Assembly: GCF_022513565.1 (NCBI RefSeq)
Contig: NZ_JAKWBE010000002.1
Coordinates: 248,001-312,000 of the forward strand
Origin: Streptomyces gilvus
GTDB lineage: Bacteria; Actinomycetota; Actinomycetes; Streptomycetales; Streptomycetaceae
Direction: 5' to 3'
DNA: 64,000 bases
Under the pieces are notes generated by a model that was given only the letters and a program-made list of their open reading frames with translations, had not been told where the DNA came from and did not search any database. The position numbers and the translations under genes were made by a program. Within the stretch, counting starts at the first letter, position 1. Each line of letters opens with the position of its first letter. Shown in pieces: positions 60,528 through 64,000 of this stretch.

Positions 60528-62024
60528 TCAGCGGGTCTGGGTGAGCGACGAGCCGTCGTTCGCGCCGGTCCCGGACTGGTCGTTCGCGCCGGTCCCCGAC
60601 TGATCGCCCGCGCCGGTTCCGGACTGGTCGCCCGCGCCGGCGCCCGACTGGTCGCCCGCGCCGGTTCCGGACTGGTCGCCCGCGCCGGCACCCGACTGGT
60701 CGCCGGTGCCGTCGGTCGCGGAGGCGGACGGGTCGGCCGAGCCGCCCACCGCGTCGCCGCCACCCACCGCGTCGCCGCCACCCGCCTGGTCACCGGCGCC
60801 GGTGCCGTCGGTCGCGGAGGCGGAGGGGTCGGCCGCGCCGCCCTGGTCGCCCGCACCCGCACCCGCGCCCGCCCCGCCGTCACCCAACGTGGCGCCCGTG
60901 GCCTGCAGGGCCGCGGTCACCGGCTGGAAGAAGGTCTCGCCGCCGGCGGTGCAGTCGCCGCTGCCGCCGGAGGTCATGCCGACCGCGCTGCCGTCCTGGG
61001 TGAACAGCGAGCCGCCGCTGTCGCCGGCCTCGGCGCAGACGTTGGTCTGGATGAGGCCGTTGACGGTGTCCACGCCGCCGGGGTTGGTCTCGCTCTGGAA
61101 GTTGACCGTGGCGTCGAGACCGGTGACCTGGCCGTCGTGCAGACCCGTGGTGCTGCCCATCCGGAACACCTGCTCGCCGACGGTGGCGTCCGCGGCCTTG
61201 GTGATCTGGACGGTCTGCCCGTTGCCGGCGTTGACCTCGCTGGCGGTCTGGGTGTTGGGGTCGTCGTACTTGACCAGCGAGAAGTCACTGCCGGGGAAGG
61301 TGGCCTGGTCCACGGTGGCGATCGGCTGGCCCGTCTCGGAGTCGGACCACTGCTTGGCGGCCACTCCGCAGTGACCGGCCGTCAGGAAGGCCGGACTGCC
61401 GTCGCTGGCGGTGACGTTGAAGCCGAGGGAGCAGCGGACCGTGCCGCCCTCCGCCTGGGCGAAGATGGCGTCGCCGCCCGCCACCAGGGTCTTGAAGGTG
61501 CCGGAGGTCTTCTTCACCGTCGCCATGTCGGCGCCGAGGCTCTGGACCGTCGACGTCAGTCTGTCCCACTTGGCGCCGGTGACCGTGCTGTCGGCCGTGA
61601 CGGCGAGCTTGTTGGTCTTCGGGTCGATCGCCCACGCCGTGCCCGGGATGGTCGCCTTGGCCTTGAGGGTCTGTGCCCCGGCCTTCAGTGCGGCGAGGCT
61701 GTTCTTGACCTCGCGGACCTTCGCGCCGGCCTTCTTCGCCTGCACCACCACGTTGTTGTCGCCGGATATGACGTTGACGACGAGCTGCTGGCTGCCCGAG
61801 TCGTAGTACGAACCGGCGAAGGCCTGTCCGAGCAACTGCTGGAGCTGCGCGGCGAGATCCGAGGCGTCCGTCGCCTTCAGGGTCTTGGGTGCGACGGCGG
61901 CGCCGTTCGACGAACCGTCCTGGGAGGCGTTGGCGTTCGGCAGCAGGATTGCGGCCGCGCCGAGCGCCACGACGCTGCCCGCCGCGATCGCGGCCTTGCG
62001 CTTCGGAATTCGCTTGTGACTCAA
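60528..62024 (-). CDS. Secreted S1-family (streptogrisin/alpha-lytic type) serine protease with repeat tail
   Basis: A 498-aa secreted protease. Residues 1-33 are a signal peptide (HKRIPKRKAAIAAGSVVALG). Residues about 40-165 form a pro-domain, including AKVREVKNSLAALKAGAQT. The catalytic domain covers about 170-375. The triad is His in LTAGHCGVA, Asp in GSDFSLVKYDD and Ser in EAGDSGGSLF. Residues 380-498 form a Gly/Ala/Asp/Ser-rich tail with repeated GDQSG units, perhaps a flexible wall-spanning linker; no sorting motif is seen. Pro-domain and triad are intact, so it should be active. Confidence 0.92.
   Translation of the reverse strand: MSHKRIPKRKAAIAAGSVVALGAAAILLPNANASQDGSSNGAAVAPKTLKATDASDLAAQLQQLLGQAFAGSYYDSGSQQLVVNVISGDNNVVVQAKKAGAKVREVKNSLAALKAGAQTLKAKATIPGTAWAIDPKTNKLAVTADSTVTGAKWDRLTSTVQSLGADMATVKKTSGTFKTLVAGGDAIFAQAEGGTVRCSLGFNVTASDGSPAFLTAGHCGVAAKQWSDSETGQPIATVDQATFPGSDFSLVKYDDPNTQTASEVNAGNGQTVQITKAADATVGEQVFRMGSTTGLHDGQVTGLDATVNFQSETNPGGVDTVNGLIQTNVCAEAGDSGGSLFTQDGSAVGMTSGGSGDCTAGGETFFQPVTAALQATGATLGDGGAGAGAGAGDQGGAADPSASATDGTGAGDQAGGGDAVGGGDAVGGSADPSASATDGTGDQSGAGAGDQSGTGAGDQSGAGAGDQSGTGAGDQSGTGANDQSGTGANDGSSLTQTR
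60540..60715 (-). repeat. Tandem repeats encoding GDQSG-type units in the protease tail
   Basis: About seven imperfect 24-bp units encode alternating GDQSGAGA and GDQSGTGA (later NDQSGTGA). At the DNA level they alternate GACTGGTCGCC and CGCGCCGG blocks. A second looser pair of repeats (DPSASATDGTG) lies just 5' of them at 60710-60840. Such arrays vary in copy number between strains. Confidence 0.85.
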
Positions 62025-62213
62025 ACTTCTCGACCTCCTGGGGGACCGGAGTCTGTGCCGCCGTTCGGCAGCTGTTCTGTTCTGGCGCCTGGATGGCTGT
62101 TGGTACGCACGGGCCGCGTGGTGCGTTCAATTCCGTTTGCCAACTCTCTTTGCCGGATGCGGAATCGGCCATGACTCGCGTCTGACGAAGCGACACGGGG
62201 AACAATCGCCCAT

Positions 62214-62627
62214 ATGACGATGACGACCGCCGAAGCCGACAAGATCCTCTCCGCCAGCTTCGCCCCTTGGGTGCTCGAGTTGGGCCTGCGTGTCGAGGCG
62301 GTGGGAGACGACCGGGCGATTCTGCGTCTGCCCTGGTCGGACCGCTTGTCACGGGAGGGCGGAGGGCTGTCGGGGCAGGCGCTGATGGCCGCCGCGGACA
62401 CGGCGACGGTGATCGCGGTGTCGGCGGCGCGCGGGGTGTACGGACCCATGACGACGGTTCAGCAGTCGACGTCGTTCCAGCGCGCGGTGTCCGGTTCGGA
62501 TGTCCTGATCGAGGCGGTCCTGAGCAAGCTCGGCCGGCGCATGGCGTTTGCGGACATCACGATGACCGACGGGGACTCGGGCGAGATCGCCGCCCGGGCG
62601 AGCACGGTCTACGCGCTTCTGGGCTGA
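62214..62627 (+). CDS. PaaI-type hotdog thioesterase
   Basis: A 137-aa hotdog-fold protein. GGGLSGQALMAAADTATVIA carries the central helix with the catalytic Asp, and GPMTTVQQSTSFQRAV the following strands. PaaI-like enzymes hydrolyse acyl- or aryl-CoA thioesters in the cytoplasm as tetramers. ATG 62214 starts 189 bp from the divergent protease gene. No pathway genes are adjacent, so the acyl-CoA substrate is unknown. Confidence 0.88.
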   Translation: MTMTTAEADKILSASFAPWVLELGLRVEAVGDDRAILRLPWSDRLSREGGGLSGQALMAAADTATVIAVSAARGVYGPMTTVQQSTSFQRAVSGSDVLIEAVLSKLGRRMAFADITMTDGDSGEIAARASTVYALLG

Positions 62628-63082
62628 CACGGTCCGCAGTCGGCCGACGACGATCCGTCGTGAACCGCGCGCCGAATCCCGGCTCCAGAGAATCTGCACA
62701 CTGAATACTCAGCGAAGTCACGGTGGGCGAAGGTTCTGCACAAGCGCGCCCGCTCCCCCACGCCATTACGACGGGAGTGTCGGATTCGCCTGACGATCAG
62801 CAAGACCCGGGACGAGCCGATGCGGTGACGCATGTGAAGAACCTGCCACCGAGCCGTGCGCACTCCTGCACGGATCGGGGTCCCTGGGACTCAAGTTGCC
62901 TGGTGAGACGGTTGGTTGATTGGAAGCCCGGACCAGCGGCGTGCTTTGATCCATCGCACCGCGGGAGCCGCTCAGGGCTCCGGAGACGGACGCCCGGCGC
63001 CCGCGGTCCGCGGTCGTCGCTCTGTCCTCAGAGGGGTGCCGCTCCCCCCTTGTGAGATATCCATATGAAGGGAAGTTCCATC
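62628..63082. other. 455-bp region before the double-glycine peptide gene
   Basis: No gene is supported here; short frames are without codon bias. The right end supplies AAGGGAAG at 63067-63074, the ribosome site for the ATG at 63083. The centre is less GC-rich than its surroundings (for example GGTTGGTTGATTGG near 62910), suggesting the promoter and leader of the peptide gene. Confidence 0.5.
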
Positions 63083-63298
63083 ATGAACTCCACCCCCCAG
63101 GTTGAGACCGTCGAGATCTCCGACGCCGAGCTCGACAACGTCTCCGGCGGCCTGCAGGTCAACGCCCTGGGCACCGTCACCGGCCTGGTGGACGGCATCG
63201 CCCCGGTTTCCGGCCTGGTCGACACGGTCGTCGGCACCGTCGAGGGTGTCACCGGCCTGAACACCGCCCCGGTCACCAACCTGGTCGCCGGTCTCTGA
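63083..63298 (+). CDS. Double-glycine-leader peptide, bacteriocin/RiPP-like precursor
   Basis: A 71-aa peptide. Residues 1-22 resemble a bacteriocin leader (VETVEISDAELDNVSGG), where the acidic helix and final GG are the cleavage site of peptidase-containing ABC exporters. The 49-residue core is hydrophobic and Val/Gly/Leu-rich, with repeated GLVDG, GLVDTV and GTVEGV units. It lacks Cys entirely, so lanthionine rings are impossible. ATG 63083 is favoured by SD AAGGGAAG at 63067-63074; the ATG at 63065 overlaps that site. An HlyD-type export gene follows after a hairpin. Confidence 0.78.
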   Translation: MNSTPQVETVEISDAELDNVSGGLQVNALGTVTGLVDGIAPVSGLVDTVVGTVEGVTGLNTAPVTNLVAGL

Positions 63299-63321
63299 TC
63301 GCACCTGTTGTGATCCTGAGT

Positions 63322-63346
63322 CCCGGAGCCGTTCGCCGGCTCCGGG
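63322..63346 (+). terminator. Hairpin between precursor peptide and export gene
   Basis: CCCGGAGCC (63322-63330) pairs with GGCTCCGGG (63338-63346), a 9-bp stem with a 7-nt loop. Located after the peptide stop and before the export gene, it probably acts as an attenuating terminator that makes the short precursor message more abundant. Confidence 0.7.
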
Positions 63347-63417
63347 GCTTGTCGTTGTCGTGAACCAGCCGGCTCGCCGAGCCGGTCCTTCCTCGTTTTC
63401 AGGTGAGGGAAAGTCCC

Positions 63418-64000
63418 GTGCAGTTCCGCCAACAGGCCCTCGCCAAGCTCCAGTCGCCGGAGGAGCTCGACCTTCCCGTGCGCTTCGCCCGGCCGCAGGG
63501 CTGGCTCGCGCTGTCCGTGACGGTGGTCGCGGTGGCGGCCGCCTCGGTGTGGGCGGTGACCGGCTCGGTGGCCTCCACGGTCAGCGCGCCGGCCATCCTC
63601 ACCCACGGGCAGGGCAGTTACATCCTGCAGAGCCCGGTTGCCGGACAGGTCACCGCCGTACTCGCCGAGCAGGGCGAGCGACTGCCCGCCGACTCCCCGG
63701 TCCTGAAGGTCAGGACGGCACAGGGCGACACCGTCGTCCGCACGGTCGCCGCGGGCCGGATCACCGGACTCGCCGCCACCATCGGGCAGATCATCCAGAC
63801 CGGCGCGAACGTGGCCGCCGTGGAGAAGGTCGCCCACGCCTCCGACCCGCTGTACGCCACGGTGTACGTGCCCGCCGAGAACGCCGCCGCCATCCCCGCG
63901 GACGCCGAGGTCGACCTGACCGTCTCCTCGGTGCCCACCCAGACGTACGGCGTGCTGCGCGGCCAGGTGAAGTCGGTGGACCGCTCGGCGGAGTCGGCCC
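63418..64000 (+). CDS. HlyD-type periplasmic adaptor / membrane fusion protein, 3' end outside window
   Basis: The visible 194 residues begin with GTG 63418 after a GTGAGGGA ribosome site. An N-terminal cytoplasmic segment is followed by one membrane helix (WLALSVTVVAVAAASVWAV). Then comes a biotinyl-lipoyl-like barrel with SPVAGQVTAVLAEQGERLPA and AAGRITGLAATIGQIIQTGA, typical of the adaptors in NHLM-type bacteriocin export systems. The gene continues past 64000. It should pair with a peptidase-containing ABC transporter further right and export the peptide above. Confidence 0.85.
   Translation, partial: MQFRQQALAKLQSPEELDLPVRFARPQGWLALSVTVVAVAAASVWAVTGSVASTVSAPAILTHGQGSYILQSPVAGQVTAVLAEQGERLPADSPVLKVRTAQGDTVVRTVAAGRITGLAATIGQIIQTGANVAAVEKVAHASDPLYATVYVPAENAAAIPADAEVDLTVSSVPTQTYGVLRGQVKSVDRSAESA

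Noticed and set aside
60540..60860. Regularly spaced repeats that could be read as a CRISPR array
   Set aside because: The units are contiguous in-frame codons of a protease tail (GDQSG units), without unique spacers.
63083..63298. Precursor peptide for the class III synthetase remnant at 57.7 kb
   Set aside because: The synthetase is dead and 5 kb away, and the peptide core has no Cys, so lanthionine or labionin formation is impossible.

Overview
The window is high-GC actinobacterial DNA, almost certainly from a Streptomyces chromosome. The signs are strong third-position GC bias, many GTG starts with 4-bp stop/start overlaps, a mycothiol-dependent formaldehyde dehydrogenase, SpoIIE/anti-sigma-type phosphatases, secreted S1 and beta-lactamase-fold proteins, and an actinobacterial high-affinity [NiFe]-hydrogenase. 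No rRNA, tRNA, CRISPR array or intact transposase was seen.

Layout. 1-7.6 kb: accessory metabolism (oxidoreductases, an L,D-transpeptidase, a secreted serine hydrolase, and the mscR-MBL formaldehyde pair). 7.8-12.4 kb: an unusual cassette of a cytokinin-oxidase-like flavoprotein, a LOG-type phosphoribohydrolase fused to an acyltransferase domain, and an ABC exporter. 12.5-17.2 kb: small genes, a MarR regulator, folD behind a ZTP riboswitch, and a glycosyltransferase. 17.3-31.7 kb: a complete group 1h (formerly group 5) hydrogenase locus. The rightward maturation operon is hypX, a maturation protease and hypBFCDE. It converges on a leftward operon of an uncharacterised 513-aa protein, hhyS, hhyL, a NifU-like protein, a DUF5947-type protein, two tiny proteins and hypA. 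32-36 kb: a TetR/beta-propeller pair with a clear operator, and a GH5 enzyme. 36.8-44.3 kb: a molybdenum hydroxylase operon of the CO dehydrogenase family (coxS-L-M-D-E-xdhC-coxG, form II active-site loop) under a CRP-like palindrome. 44.3-50.2 kb: an MFS pump, a phosphoesterase, MarR/hydrolase genes, a methyltransferase, and relics of a phosphotransferase and a glycosyltransferase. 50.2-53.7 kb: extra respiratory genes (ctaD, ctaF, qcrB). 53.8-60.5 kb: a CBS protein, a hydrolase pseudogene hit by a MITE-like element, a MarR fragment, two SpoIIE-type phosphatases and a wrecked class III lanthipeptide synthetase. 60.5-64 kb: a secreted S1 protease, a thioesterase, and a double-glycine-leader peptide followed by an HlyD-type export protein cut by the window end.

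How it fits together. Hydrogenase, CO-dehydrogenase-like enzyme and additional cytochrome genes lie within about 36 kb, which suggests a region for scavenging trace reductants (H2 and possibly CO) during starvation or sporulation. HypX is expected to make the CO ligand of the hydrogenase from 10-formyl-tetrahydrofolate. A riboswitch-controlled folD, which makes that folate, lies just upstream of hypX.

The most novel items are the LOG-acyltransferase fusion cassette, the ZTP-riboswitch/folD/hypX arrangement, the short MITE-like insertion with a 9-bp target duplication, and the Cys-free double-glycine peptide beside an exporter subunit. Starts were chosen from ribosome-binding sites, overlaps and family expectations. 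Family assignments are from motif recognition, not database search.
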